64,000 nt of DNA from Luteibacter pinisoli (GTDB lineage: Bacteria; Pseudomonadota; Gammaproteobacteria; Xanthomonadales; Rhodanobacteraceae), in contig NZ_CP041046.1 of the NCBI RefSeq assembly GCF_006385595.1, positions 930,001 to 994,000 on the forward strand, in the 5' to 3' direction. Shown here piece by piece: positions 17,919-25,687 of the stretch (positions are counted from its first letter, which is position 1; each line of letters starts with the position of its first letter). The notes under the pieces are model-generated. The model had not been told where the DNA came from and did not search any database. It saw nothing but the letters and a program-made list of their open reading frames with translations. A program made the translations under genes and the position numbers.

Positions 17919-17945
17919 AGAAGGCCCCCGAAAGGGGGCCTTCTT
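17919..17945 (+). terminator. tkt terminator
   Basis: Perfect 11-bp stem AGAAGGCCCCC (17919-17929) with complement at 17934-17944, GAAA tetraloop, immediately after the tkt stop. Only a short T stretch follows. Confidence 0.8.
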
Positions 17946-17995
17946 ACATTACACGGTGTCGTTAGATCGGCCGCAACTGACGCTTCGATCGGCGC

Positions 17996-18481
17996 TCAGT
18001 AGGGCAGGAAGCTGGTGCGTGGCGTGTTCCACTCCATTTTCCCCCCGGCCGCACCAAGGCTGGCCGCTTCGGTAGCTTGCAGATACTTCGTTCGATTTTT
18101 CTTCGTTGGTTTCATCACAAACACGCGACCAGCAGGATCGACGCCAAAGACGCGGTCGGGTCCCCATGTGCCGGTCGACCACACGGGCTGACTCTGCGCG
18201 TTGTAGATGACAAAGTTGCCGTCGGTTTGCATCGATGCGATCACAGCGCCGGACCCTCGTGTGTTCGTCGCCCAGCTGATACGACCGTCATTTCGAACGA
18301 GCATCAGCCGGCCATCGTCGGTCAACGTCACAAAATGCAGGTTTCGATCAGTGTAAAGGCGTTGGTTAACGCTGATCGACTGGCCGGCGCGTAGTAACTC
18401 GGCATGCGCCACGTCGCCGTGAGCAAGCCCGGCGAGTGTAACGGCGCTGGCGAGCCCCGCCTTCAAATACGTTCTAGTCAT
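17996..18481 (-). CDS. Secreted B-lectin (bulb-type mannose-binding) domain protein, copy 1
   Basis: A 161-residue exported protein: signal peptide ending near AHAEL (residue 27), then one bulb-type lectin domain (about 29-124). The sugar-binding motif QxDxNxVxY appears as QTDGNFVIY at 85-93, with degenerate repeats LTDDGRLMLV (53-62) and VDPAGRVFVM (114-123) in the other two subdomains. The stretch VWSTGTWGPDRVFGV is typical of the fold. A short C-terminal tail contains KMEWNTP, which recurs as LEWQSPT and LDWQST in the two paralogues at 20.8-22.1 kb. The partner glycan and role are unknown. LlpA-type lectin bacteriocins use the same fold but in tandem, so this is not one of them by architecture. 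Confidence 0.75.
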   Translation of the reverse strand: MTRTYLKAGLASAVTLAGLAHGDVAHAELLRAGQSISVNQRLYTDRNLHFVTLTDDGRLMLVRNDGRISWATNTRGSGAVIASMQTDGNFVIYNAQSQPVWSTGTWGPDRVFGVDPAGRVFVMKPTKKNRTKYLQATEAASLGAAGGKMEWNTPRTSFLPY

Positions 18482-18744
18482 AGTCGTCTCGTGTAAACAC
18501 CATTCGTGGTGTCAACCAAAGGTATGTGCTCTCGTTCGGAGTCGATATCAGACTTGATGGCGATCTTAGTCAGGGTCCAGCGACGTATGTCGTGGGCAAC
18601 CTGCCTGTCGGTGTAGGGCTTCCCTCACGGGCAAACATCAGCGCGACGAGGGAGAAACCGCACGTGACTTTCAGACTTCACTGATAGCGATCGGTACGAG
18701 CGCGTTGATAGTCTCATCGGCTTTCGACGGGATGACGAAAGAAC

Positions 18745-20754
18745 GTGCTAAACGAACGGATGGATCGCATTGCCGCTATCGACGGTTTGCGTGGGCTGGC
18801 GGTGCTTGCGGTCGTGTGGTATCACCTTTCGCCTACAAGCTTGCCCGGAGGTTTTTCCGGCGTTGACGTCTTCCTAGTCGTATCTGGCTTCGTCGTCAGC
18901 GCGTCGGTATGTCGTCATGGCTTGGTCGAAGGCTGGGTGTGGGCGTTCTTTGCCCGCCGCGTGCGCAGGCTTCTTCCTGCGCTTGTCGTATGCCTGATCG
19001 CCACAGGTGTGGCGTGCATGCTTTGGGTGCCAGAGGCATGGCTAAGCGATCGCAACCACAAAACGGGTCGTATGGCGTTTTACGGTGCCAGTAACTGGCT
19101 TATGGCGTCGCGAGGCGATGACTATTTTTCGCCGTCCAACGACTTCAATCCGTACGTACACACGTGGTCCCTTGGTCTCGAGGAGCAGTTTTACCTTCTA
19201 TTTCCCTTCGCGATTGCCGGCTGGCTGAAGGGTGGAGAATGGAGAACCGTGTCATTCCTGATTTGCTCAGGGATGCTGGTGACGTCACTTGCCTTTGGCC
19301 TGCTGCCGACGTCCGACGACTTTCGCGTTGCATTCCATCTAGTACCTGCTCGCGCCTGGGAATTTCTGACAGGCGTGGTCACGTGGCAAATTCTACAGAA
19401 GGGGCGACCCGCGCAGAGTAAGAAGGCTCTTCTGGTGCTCGGGACGTCGGGACTTATCGGTGTTCTCTATTCGTTGGGCTCTGCTTCGCCGCAACAGTTT
19501 CCGGTACCTGGCGCGATTCCGGCGGTGCTGGGAACGGGATGCCTGCTCTTCTCTTTGGCGCACCACGAACGGACGAGGCTTTCGTCGCTGCTGAGCTGGC
19601 TTCCTCTGGCGTCTGCCGGTCGCATGTCGTATTCGCTCTACTTGTGGCATTGGCCTGTATTCGTCCTATTTCGTTGGACGGTTGGCCTCGATGGCCCGAT
19701 GCAGCGGGTCGCGGCGTTGGTTGTCGCGTCTGGGGTTGCCTATGCGTCCTGGCGATACATCGAGTCCCATGGCCTGCGCGCAACACGAGAGTGGCGCCCT
19801 TCCTTTGTTGTTGGTTCCGGCATAGCCACCATGGTAGTGGGCGCAGTTTTGCTTGACGCCATTCATCATCAGACGGGCCGCTGGTCTCGATCAACCGTCA
19901 TGCGGCACGCGGAGGATTGGTTTCCGAAGACGAAGCCAGGTTCGTATCTCACATGTGGACGCGTAGATCGCGCCAACGCAGAGGTCGGTTCCGGTTGGGT
20001 TAAGACGATCAGCCGCAAAGGATGTCCTTCCGTTTCGAAGGCGCCTCGTGTCTTCGCCATAGGAGATTCTCATGCACTGGCGCTCGGACCGATGTATGCA
20101 GCTTACGTCGCAACGACTGGCGCTCCCGTCTTTCTCTACAACAATGGCGGTTGCCCGGTTCTGAGTCTGCAACTGGAACGGGAGTCGTCCGAGCACTGTA
20201 AGCGAAGCTTTCAGGCCGCAAGAAAGCACATGATGGCCGCGCTGCAGCCCGGTGATGTGGTGTTCCTTCCATCGCTACGCTTGGAGCGTCGGGTCGACCA
20301 GTGGGGCGGCAGTGTCGCGCCCAGGCATGCTATTCCAAGTGGTCTAGCTGAAGCTCGCAACATCCTTGGGGAGCTTCGGACGGTCGGCGCACATGTGGTC
20401 GTCTTAGCACCTAACCTCCTTTTAAATGTTCCGCTATTTCGCTGTGCGGACGGGTGGACTCAGTGGCAAGCTGTTTGTCGTCCAGGACATTTGGTTGAAA
20501 GGGCAGAGTTTGAGGCCCGGCGGCGGCCCGTTATGCTCGCGCTGGCGGACCTCGCGAAGGAACCTGATGTCCGTCTGTTTGATCCTCTTCCGATCCTTTG
20601 CCCTGAGGATGAGGTCGTTTGCTCCGGGTATCGGGGTGGCCGTCCTCTATTTTTTGATGCTGATCATCTAAGTGCCTATGGGAGCGAACTTTTGTTCCCT
20701 GCTTTCATGGATTTGGTTGTCAGCAGGCCATGGAAGGACGTCGGTGGCGACTGA
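18745..20754 (+). CDS. OafA/YrhL-type acyltransferase with C-terminal SGNH domain
   Basis: A 669-residue membrane enzyme. Residues about 10-370 form an acyltransferase-3 domain with some ten membrane segments, opening IAAIDGLRGLAVLAVVWYH (the conserved His of the family). Residues about 430-660 form a periplasmic SGNH domain: GDSHA with Ser442 and the late DADHL with Asp638 and His641. Such proteins O-acetylate LPS, peptidoglycan or exopolysaccharide. A GTG start at 18745 and an ATG at 18760 are both possible, neither with a good RBS. Wobble bases are visibly richer in A/T than in neighbouring housekeeping genes, which suggests transfer. It is flanked on both sides by B-lectin genes on the opposite strand. 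Confidence 0.88.
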   Translation: MLNERMDRIAAIDGLRGLAVLAVVWYHLSPTSLPGGFSGVDVFLVVSGFVVSASVCRHGLVEGWVWAFFARRVRRLLPALVVCLIATGVACMLWVPEAWLSDRNHKTGRMAFYGASNWLMASRGDDYFSPSNDFNPYVHTWSLGLEEQFYLLFPFAIAGWLKGGEWRTVSFLICSGMLVTSLAFGLLPTSDDFRVAFHLVPARAWEFLTGVVTWQILQKGRPAQSKKALLVLGTSGLIGVLYSLGSASPQQFPVPGAIPAVLGTGCLLFSLAHHERTRLSSLLSWLPLASAGRMSYSLYLWHWPVFVLFRWTVGLDGPMQRVAALVVASGVAYASWRYIESHGLRATREWRPSFVVGSGIATMVVGAVLLDAIHHQTGRWSRSTVMRHAEDWFPKTKPGSYLTCGRVDRANAEVGSGWVKTISRKGCPSVSKAPRVFAIGDSHALALGPMYAAYVATTGAPVFLYNNGGCPVLSLQLERESSEHCKRSFQAARKHMMAALQPGDVVFLPSLRLERRVDQWGGSVAPRHAIPSGLAEARNILGELRTVGAHVVVLAPNLLLNVPLFRCADGWTQWQAVCRPGHLVERAEFEARRRPVMLALADLAKEPDVRLFDPLPILCPEDEVVCSGYRGGRPLFFDADHLSAYGSELLFPAFMDLVVSRPWKDVGGD

Positions 20755-20767
20755 AGATGTGACTCAG

Positions 20768-21322
20768 CTACGGGCGCGCCCTGCGACGCGTACGCTCCGA
20801 TCGTGCCCTCTGCTCGGCTGCCTGAGCTTCCGCCTCCCGTTGTTGCTGCACCATCACCTTGAGTGTCGGTGACTGCCATTCCAGCCTCGCGCGCCGAGCC
20901 AACATCGCTTCGACGTGAGGCTCCGCTGCCTTGTCGCGAGGCTTCCACTTGCGGGCATTTATTACCATGGCCGTTCCACCGACGCCGACGCCAAACACAC
21001 GATGGCGTCCGCGAGTTGGGGTTTGCCATACGGTCCGGCCCGTGTTGGTGGTGAGTACGAACTTGCCGTTCCGTTGCATAGTGGCTTTTACCGCGCCCCT
21101 GCCGTGCGTTCCGGTGGACCAGATGCGCCTTCCGTCTTTGTGCAGGATGACAAGGTCGCCATCCGGCTCGAGCGTGGCGTAGTAGTCTTTCGTACTGGCA
21201 TATAGGCGCTCCCCTGTGAGCATCGAGCGACCGGGGCCAAGCACTTCCGCAGTCGTGGTGCCGCTGGCGAGAGCAAGGCCTGCGGCGAGGAACGCGCATT
21301 TCATACGTTGCTTTACTTTCAT
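20768..21322 (-). CDS. Secreted B-lectin domain protein, copy 2
   Basis: A 184-residue exported protein with a signal peptide ending TTTAEV (about residue 25) and a B-lectin domain with degenerate sugar-site motifs LEPDGDLVIL (51-60) and MQRNGKFVL (82-90), plus VWQTPTRGRHRVFGVG. Its first 150 residues align without gaps to copy 3 downstream. After the lectin comes a shared segment NARKWKPRDK (122-131) and RLEWQSPT (146-153), then a charged, Gln/Glu/Arg-rich tail likely to be helical. The start MKVKQRMKC was chosen by alignment to copy 3. A 101-bp repeat begins 25 bp upstream of the start. Function unknown; glycan binding in the envelope or outside is inferred from the fold only. Confidence 0.72.
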   Translation of the reverse strand: MKVKQRMKCAFLAAGLALASGTTTAEVLGPGRSMLTGERLYASTKDYYATLEPDGDLVILHKDGRRIWSTGTHGRGAVKATMQRNGKFVLTTNTGRTVWQTPTRGRHRVFGVGVGGTAMVINARKWKPRDKAAEPHVEAMLARRARLEWQSPTLKVMVQQQREAEAQAAEQRARSERTRRRARP

Positions 21323-21346
21323 GAGTTGGGATTCGTCCTTGGCACA

Positions 21347-21447
21347 GGTCAGCGAATGACCAAGTTGACGTAAGTTCGAGGCGTGGTTAGTCAATCCGGA
21401 GTTATCCACATGCTTATGCAGCGTGTATCCACATACCCTGTGGATAC
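21347..21447 (+). repeat. 101-bp structured repeat with DnaA-box-like 9-mers, copy R1
   Basis: Begins with the small palindrome GGTCAGCGAATGACC and ends with a hairpin. Three 9-mers fit the DnaA box: TTATCCACA (21402-21410, perfect), GTATCCACA (21425-21433) and, inverted, TGTGGATAC (21439-21447). The last two form a perfect 9-bp stem around TACCC. Offsets of 55, 78 and 92 bases from the repeat start are the same in all three copies. Confidence 0.85.
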
Positions 21448-21460
21448 TCGCGGACGCGGT

Positions 21461-21562
21461 GGTCAGTGAATGACCACGGTGAGCTAAGTGGTTGGCGTGA
21501 AAGTGCGAAGGGGAGTTATCCACACGCTTATGCAGCGTGTATCCACATTCGGTGTGGATAAC
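21461..21562 (+). repeat. 101-bp structured repeat with DnaA-box-like 9-mers, copy R2
   Basis: Starts GGTCAGTGAATGACC, 13 bp after R1. Boxes are TTATCCACA (21516-21524), GTATCCACA (21539-21547) and inverted TGTGGATAA (21553-21561), i.e. two perfect DnaA boxes and one single mismatch. Internal hairpins: ACACGC/GCGTGT and TATCCACA/TGTGGATA with loop TTCGG. It ends 8 bp before the stop of lectin copy 3. Confidence 0.85.
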
Positions 21563-21569
21563 GCGGTGG

Positions 21570-22127
21570 CTAGTGGCCCGTCCGTTGGCGACGGAGGCGT
21601 TTGCTCTTGGCCGCCTTCGCAGCGTCTTTCGCCCCTGCCTGTCCACGGCGTATGGCCGGGCTGTCGAACGCGGTCGACTGCCAGTCGAGTTTGCCGCGCC
21701 GCATCAGGATCTCGTCGACGAAGGGCTCCGCTTTCTTGTCGCGCGGTTTCCATTTACGCGCGTTGATCACCATCGCCGTGCCCCAGCTGCCGATGCCGAA
21801 CAGGCGATGGCGTCCGCGGGTGGGTGTCGACCAGACGCGCTGGCCTGCCGCGTTGACGAGGGTGAACTTGCCATCGCGCTGCATGGTTGCCCTGACGGCG
21901 CCTGAGCCACGCGTCCCAGTGGACCACCCGCGCGTGCCGTTACTGCGATAGATCACGAAGTCGCCATCCGCATCAAGCGAGGCGTAGTAGTCGTGTGTCA
22001 CCGAGTACAGCCGCTGGCCGACTTCCAGCGAGTACCCTGGACCGAGCACCTCGGCGGTGGCACTCCCACTGGCGAGACCCATCCCTGCGGCGATCAACAC
22101 GCACGCCATCCTTTGACCTGTTTTCAT
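21570..22127 (-). CDS. Secreted B-lectin domain protein, copy 3
   Basis: A 185-residue protein, signal peptide ending SATAEV (about residue 25). The B-lectin domain has LDADGDFVIY (51-60), close to the full QxDxNxVxY site, and MQRDGKFTL (82-90), followed by VWSTPTRGRHRLFGIG. The C-terminal part shares NARKWKPRDK (122-131) and KLDWQST (146-152) with copy 2 and ends in a Lys/Arg-rich tail (KSKRLRRQRTGH). It lies between repeats R2 and R3. The pair copy 2/copy 3 is a recent tandem duplication, whereas copy 1 is more distant. No enzyme domain, anchor or lipobox is seen. Confidence 0.75.
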   Translation of the reverse strand: MKTGQRMACVLIAAGMGLASGSATAEVLGPGYSLEVGQRLYSVTHDYYASLDADGDFVIYRSNGTRGWSTGTRGSGAVRATMQRDGKFTLVNAAGQRVWSTPTRGRHRLFGIGSWGTAMVINARKWKPRDKKAEPFVDEILMRRGKLDWQSTAFDSPAIRRGQAGAKDAAKAAKSKRLRRQRTGH

Positions 22128-22525
22128 GCACGTACCTCTTCCCTGGCACCGGATTGGTGGAGGGGAAGCGTATGCGTCCGTCGCTGAGGCTGTCAGAGGG
22201 TGTTGCGGACGATCCGTGTCGGCACCAGGCCAAAGATCGCGTAGGGCATTCCTTGCCGGAGCGTCGGCGACGGGCTGGTCAGTGAGTGACCAGCGTGACG
22301 TAAGTACATGGTGTGGCTGACCGAATGGGAGTTATCCACACCCTTATGCAGTACGTATCCACACGGCGTGTGGATAATCGGCGCGTTGCCGCGTCGAGGA
22401 CGTCTCACGCGAACGGCCGATACTTACCTTGCCTTCGTTCGGGCTGCGCCCGACGGGTGCAGGCGCCTGGCCACGGGTAGGCTGGGTAAGTGCCTTCTGG
22501 GCGATTGCCTGTTTGCAGCGACGTA
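22128..22525. other. Intergenic region upstream of lectin copy 3, no gene seen
   Basis: This 398-bp gap contains repeat R3 (22277-22377). The rest shows no open frame with a plausible start and RBS and no RNA gene that I can recognise. The promoter of lectin copy 3 should lie in the right-hand end of the first 150 bp. Confidence 0.6.
22277..22377 (+). repeat. 101-bp structured repeat with DnaA-box-like 9-mers, copy R3
   Basis: Starts GGTCAGTGAGTGACC. Boxes are TTATCCACA (22332-22340), GTATCCACA (22355-22363) and inverted TGTGGATAA (22369-22377). The final hairpin has the stem TATCCACAC/GTGTGGATA with loop GGC, so loop bases vary while pairing is kept. It lies 150 bp upstream of the start of lectin copy 3. 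Confidence 0.85.
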
Positions 22526-23731
22526 CTAGGCGCCCGCGATATCGATGCCAGCGGCAAACAGGACGCACATCAATGTGAGCACGACAGACGAAAGCGCCAG
22601 CAGGCTCTGCCCGACGCGCGGGCTCCTTTCAGACCAGGCGGCAAAGGAAACGAAGAGGCCTGGCGCCACGCCCAGGTAGCGCGTCATCGAAGTCAGCGTG
22701 CCCGTGCATAGCGGCGCGAGCATCGTCAATGCTGTGAATAGCGCGATGTCGCGCCAGCCTCGCTTCCAGCAGGCCACTACGCTAGCGATGCCTGCTACCA
22801 CGGAAAGGAAGTTAATCAGTCGCGGATTCCACGATACGGCGATCTTGGCCGGATGCCCGATGTAATCCGCGATGGCAGCCCACGGCGCAGCGAGTCCCCG
22901 TCCCCACGCCACCTGAATGTCCTTGAAGGCAAGCGCATTGCCGGTGATCGACCAAAGGTAAACGGCATACAGCGCGGTACCTGCAACCGCCACGGCTATC
23001 CACGGGAGGTGGTGTTTCCGACGATCGCTGCCGATCCATGCCGCCAGCAGCGACGGGATCAGGAACAGTCCATTGAAACGCGTGGCGGACGCAAGGGCGC
23101 CGGCGATCCCGGCGGCGGGAAAGGCACCCCGCCGCGCTGCAAGAAGCGAGAGGCACGCGAGGGTGAAGAACAGCGCCTCGGTGTGCGGAAGCGACATGAA
23201 ATAGCTGGCGGGCCAGAGGCACGCGAAGACAACGCTGGCATCGGCCGTCTCACGCTTGCCGGTGAGATCGTAGGCGAGTCGCCAAAGGACACACAATCCG
23301 ATGAGCATCAGCACATTGGCAAGTAGCACACCCGACCATATCCATTCATCGGTGATGGTCGCTACGGCGCGCCACAAAAGCGGATGAAGCGGGAAGAACG
23401 CCCAATTCGCCTGATGCGACGTATCGAACGGGCGCTTTTCGTAGCCGTCGTGGGCAATGGTGTAGTACCAGGCCGAGTCATTACCGATGGCGACCGCGCT
23501 CACGCCTTTCGCCAAGGTTGCTTTAGACAGGCGGATGGCGGTGCCGTCGTCGCTATTCCACTGACTGACCGATACGGCAGTCATGGCCGGCGTCACGCCG
23601 AAAATAAACAGAATAACGAGGCGAGTTAGCAGGAAGGGCACCAGTACCCGCCTGAAGGCAGCAATCGTCGCCGCGGGCCACGCGCGCGGCGGCGCAACCG
23701 GGATGGTTTTCTCCGCGGCAACCGAATTCAT
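22526..23731 (-). CDS. PIG-V-like integral membrane mannosyltransferase family protein
   Basis: A 401-residue polytopic protein with about ten membrane segments. The features fit the GT-C mannosyltransferase family related to eukaryotic PIG-V: acidic/aromatic loop GNDSAWYYTIAHDGYEKRPF (about residues 83-102), ANWAFFPLHPLLWR, and the YFMSLPHTEALFF block (about 187-199). Such enzymes use a polyprenyl-linked sugar outside the inner membrane. ATG 23731 is preferred over an upstream in-frame TTG at 23749. It stands alone between the lectin block and the HAD/pgk operon. Substrate unknown. Confidence 0.75.
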   Translation of the reverse strand: MNSVAAEKTIPVAPPRAWPAATIAAFRRVLVPFLLTRLVILFIFGVTPAMTAVSVSQWNSDDGTAIRLSKATLAKGVSAVAIGNDSAWYYTIAHDGYEKRPFDTSHQANWAFFPLHPLLWRAVATITDEWIWSGVLLANVLMLIGLCVLWRLAYDLTGKRETADASVVFACLWPASYFMSLPHTEALFFTLACLSLLAARRGAFPAAGIAGALASATRFNGLFLIPSLLAAWIGSDRRKHHLPWIAVAVAGTALYAVYLWSITGNALAFKDIQVAWGRGLAAPWAAIADYIGHPAKIAVSWNPRLINFLSVVAGIASVVACWKRGWRDIALFTALTMLAPLCTGTLTSMTRYLGVAPGLFVSFAAWSERSPRVGQSLLALSSVVLTLMCVLFAAGIDIAGA

Positions 23732-23793
23732 GTCCTGAGCCCCCGACAAACAGGGGCGCAGGATACTACGCGGGCAGGGCCGGTCCTACCGTT

Positions 23794-24426
23794 TCAAGCC
23801 AGCGACAGGATATCGGTGGGCTTGGCAGCGATGGCCCATGCACCCGCCGTCTCGAGCTCTTCGCGATCGCCAAAGCCCCAGAGCACGCCAATGCCGCGCA
23901 CGCTGTTCGCCACGGCGCCTTCCATATCGTAACGGCGGTCGCCGATCATGAAGGTATCCGCTGGGTCGTGCCCGAAGTCGGCAACGGCCGCCGCCACCAT
24001 TTCCGCTTTCTCGCTGCGCGCGCTGCTCGGGTCGGGCGCGTACAGCCGCTCGAACGTCGGGCCGAAGGGCAGGTGGTTGAGGATGCGCTCGGCGTGCTCG
24101 CGCGTCTTGCTGGTCACCACGGCGAGGCGATGGCCGCGGGCGGCGAGGGCGGCGATGAGCTCGGGGATGCCGTCGTACACGCGGTGCTCGGACCAGCCCA
24201 CGTCGTGGAAGCGATCCGTGTAGGCAGCGACGGCCGCCTCAACGCGCTCGGCGTTGCCGTCCAGTACGCCGCCGAAGCTCACGCGCAGCGGCGGCCCGAT
24301 CCACGAGCGCATCGTGGCGTCATCGGGTGCTTCCGCGCCGACCGCCGCCATGGAATGGCGGATGCCGGCGAAGATGCCCACTTCAGAATCGATCAGCGTG
24401 CCGTCAAGGTCGAAGAGAAACAACAT
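23794..24426 (-). CDS. HAD-superfamily phosphatase, phosphoglycolate phosphatase-like
   Basis: A 210-residue HAD hydrolase. Motif I is FDLDGTLIDSE (nucleophile Asp and acid Asp), motif II VVTSKT, and motif IV GDRRYDMEGA. The cap region inserted after motif I is the all-helical C1 type of Gph/PGMB enzymes. Its ATG overlaps the pgk stop by one base (TAATG), so it is translationally coupled to pgk and probably cleans a glycolysis-related or other small phosphate. Exact substrate unknown. Confidence 0.85.
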   Translation of the reverse strand: MLFLFDLDGTLIDSEVGIFAGIRHSMAAVGAEAPDDATMRSWIGPPLRVSFGGVLDGNAERVEAAVAAYTDRFHDVGWSEHRVYDGIPELIAALAARGHRLAVVTSKTREHAERILNHLPFGPTFERLYAPDPSSARSEKAEMVAAAVADFGHDPADTFMIGDRRYDMEGAVANSVRGIGVLWGFGDREELETAGAWAIAAKPTDILSLA

Positions 24427-25607
24427 TACTTCGCGTCCGCCCGTGCCTTGAGGGCCGCCACGGCGGGGAGTTCCTTGCCTTCGAGGAATTCGAGGAAGGC
24501 GCCGCCACCGGTGGAGATGTAGGACACGCCGTCCTCGATGCCGTACTTGTCGACGGCGGCCAGGGTGTCGCCACCACCGGCAATCGAGAACGCCTTCGAG
24601 GCGGCGATCGCGCGGGCGAGGGTCTCGGTGCCCTTGCCGAACGCGTCGAACTCGAACACGCCGACCGGGCCGTTCCACACCACCGTGCCGGCCTTCTCGA
24701 TCAGCTCGGCGTAGCGCTTCGCGGTCTCGGGGCCGATGTCCAGGATCATCTCGTCGTCCGCGACGTCACCGACCGCCTTCACCGTGGCCTTGGCCGTGGC
24801 AGAGAATTCGGTGGCCACGACGACATCCGTCGGAACCGGGACTTCGGCGCCGCGCGCCTTGGCGTCGGCCATGATCTTCTTCGCGGTATCCAGCAGGTCG
24901 GCTTCGACCAGCGACTTGCCGACCTTATGGCCCTCGGCGAGGATGAAGGTGTTGGCGATGCCGCCACCCACGATCAGCTGCTCGACGCGGCCCACCAGGT
25001 TCTGCAGCAGCTCCAGCTTGGTCGAGACCTTGGAGCCGGCCACGATCGCGAGCAGCGGCTTGGCCGGATGCTCAAGCGCCTTGCCCAGTGCGTCCAGTTC
25101 CTTCGCCAGCAGCGGACCCGCGGCGGCCACCGGCGCGAAGCGGATCACGCCGTGGGTGGAGGCCTGCGCGCGGTGGGCGGTACCGAAGGCATCCATGACG
25201 AAGACGTCGCAGAGCGCGGCGTACTTCTTCGACAGCGCCTCGTCGTCCTTGCCCTCGCCGACGTTCATGCGGCAGTTTTCGAGCACCACCACTTCGCCGT
25301 CGGCCACGTCCACGCCATCCAGGTAATCGCGGACCAGGCGCACGTCCTTGCCCAGCTTCTGGCCAAGCCATTCGGCCACCGGCTTCAGCGAGGAGGCTTC
25401 ATCGAACTCGCCTTCCTTCGGGCGGCCCAGGTGAGAGATGACCATGACCTTTGCGCCGGCGTCGCGGGCGGCGACGATCGTGGGCAGGGAGGCGTCGAGG
25501 CGCTGGGTGGAGGTGATCTTGCCGTTCTCGACCGGTACGTTCAGGTCTTCGCGGATCAGCACGCGCTTGCCGCGCAGGTCGAGGTCTTGCATGCGGATAA
25601 CGGACAC
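24426..25607 (-). CDS. pgk: Phosphoglycerate kinase
   Basis: Transfers phosphate from 1,3-bisphosphoglycerate to ADP. The 393-residue chain begins MSVIRMQDLDLRGKRVLIR with the Arg/Asp/Asn substrate block REDLNVP. Other marks are VISHLGRP, the GSKVSTKLELL hinge block, GPVGVFEFDAF and the C-terminal nucleotide loop STGGGAFLEFLEG. It is divergent from maiA with 80 bp between starts and coupled to the HAD phosphatase downstream. In many relatives pgk neighbours gap and pyk; here it is separated from them by the accessory lectin block and several genes. Confidence 0.97.
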   Translation of the reverse strand: MSVIRMQDLDLRGKRVLIREDLNVPVENGKITSTQRLDASLPTIVAARDAGAKVMVISHLGRPKEGEFDEASSLKPVAEWLGQKLGKDVRLVRDYLDGVDVADGEVVVLENCRMNVGEGKDDEALSKKYAALCDVFVMDAFGTAHRAQASTHGVIRFAPVAAAGPLLAKELDALGKALEHPAKPLLAIVAGSKVSTKLELLQNLVGRVEQLIVGGGIANTFILAEGHKVGKSLVEADLLDTAKKIMADAKARGAEVPVPTDVVVATEFSATAKATVKAVGDVADDEMILDIGPETAKRYAELIEKAGTVVWNGPVGVFEFDAFGKGTETLARAIAASKAFSIAGGGDTLAAVDKYGIEDGVSYISTGGGAFLEFLEGKELPAVAALKARADAK

Positions 25608-25687
25608 GATGAGCTCCAGCTTCGGGTGCGGGGAAACCCTGATTGTAACGTCCCCGCTAGAATCGGCCGACCACCGAAGGAATCGCC

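Noticed and set aside
21323..21646. An in-frame N-terminal extension of lectin copy 2 across the repeats
   Set aside because: It is a translation of repeats R1 and R2 (recurring CGYTLHK.VDNS pattern); the signal peptide of the lectin starts at 21322.
17996..22127. Interpretation of the lectins as LlpA-type bacteriocins
   Set aside because: LlpA proteins have two tandem lectin domains and a different C-terminus; these have one domain and normal signal peptides.
21347..22377. Replication origin
   Set aside because: No dnaA, dnaN or gyrB nearby and no clear AT-rich unwinding region; the boxes belong to a repeat unit.
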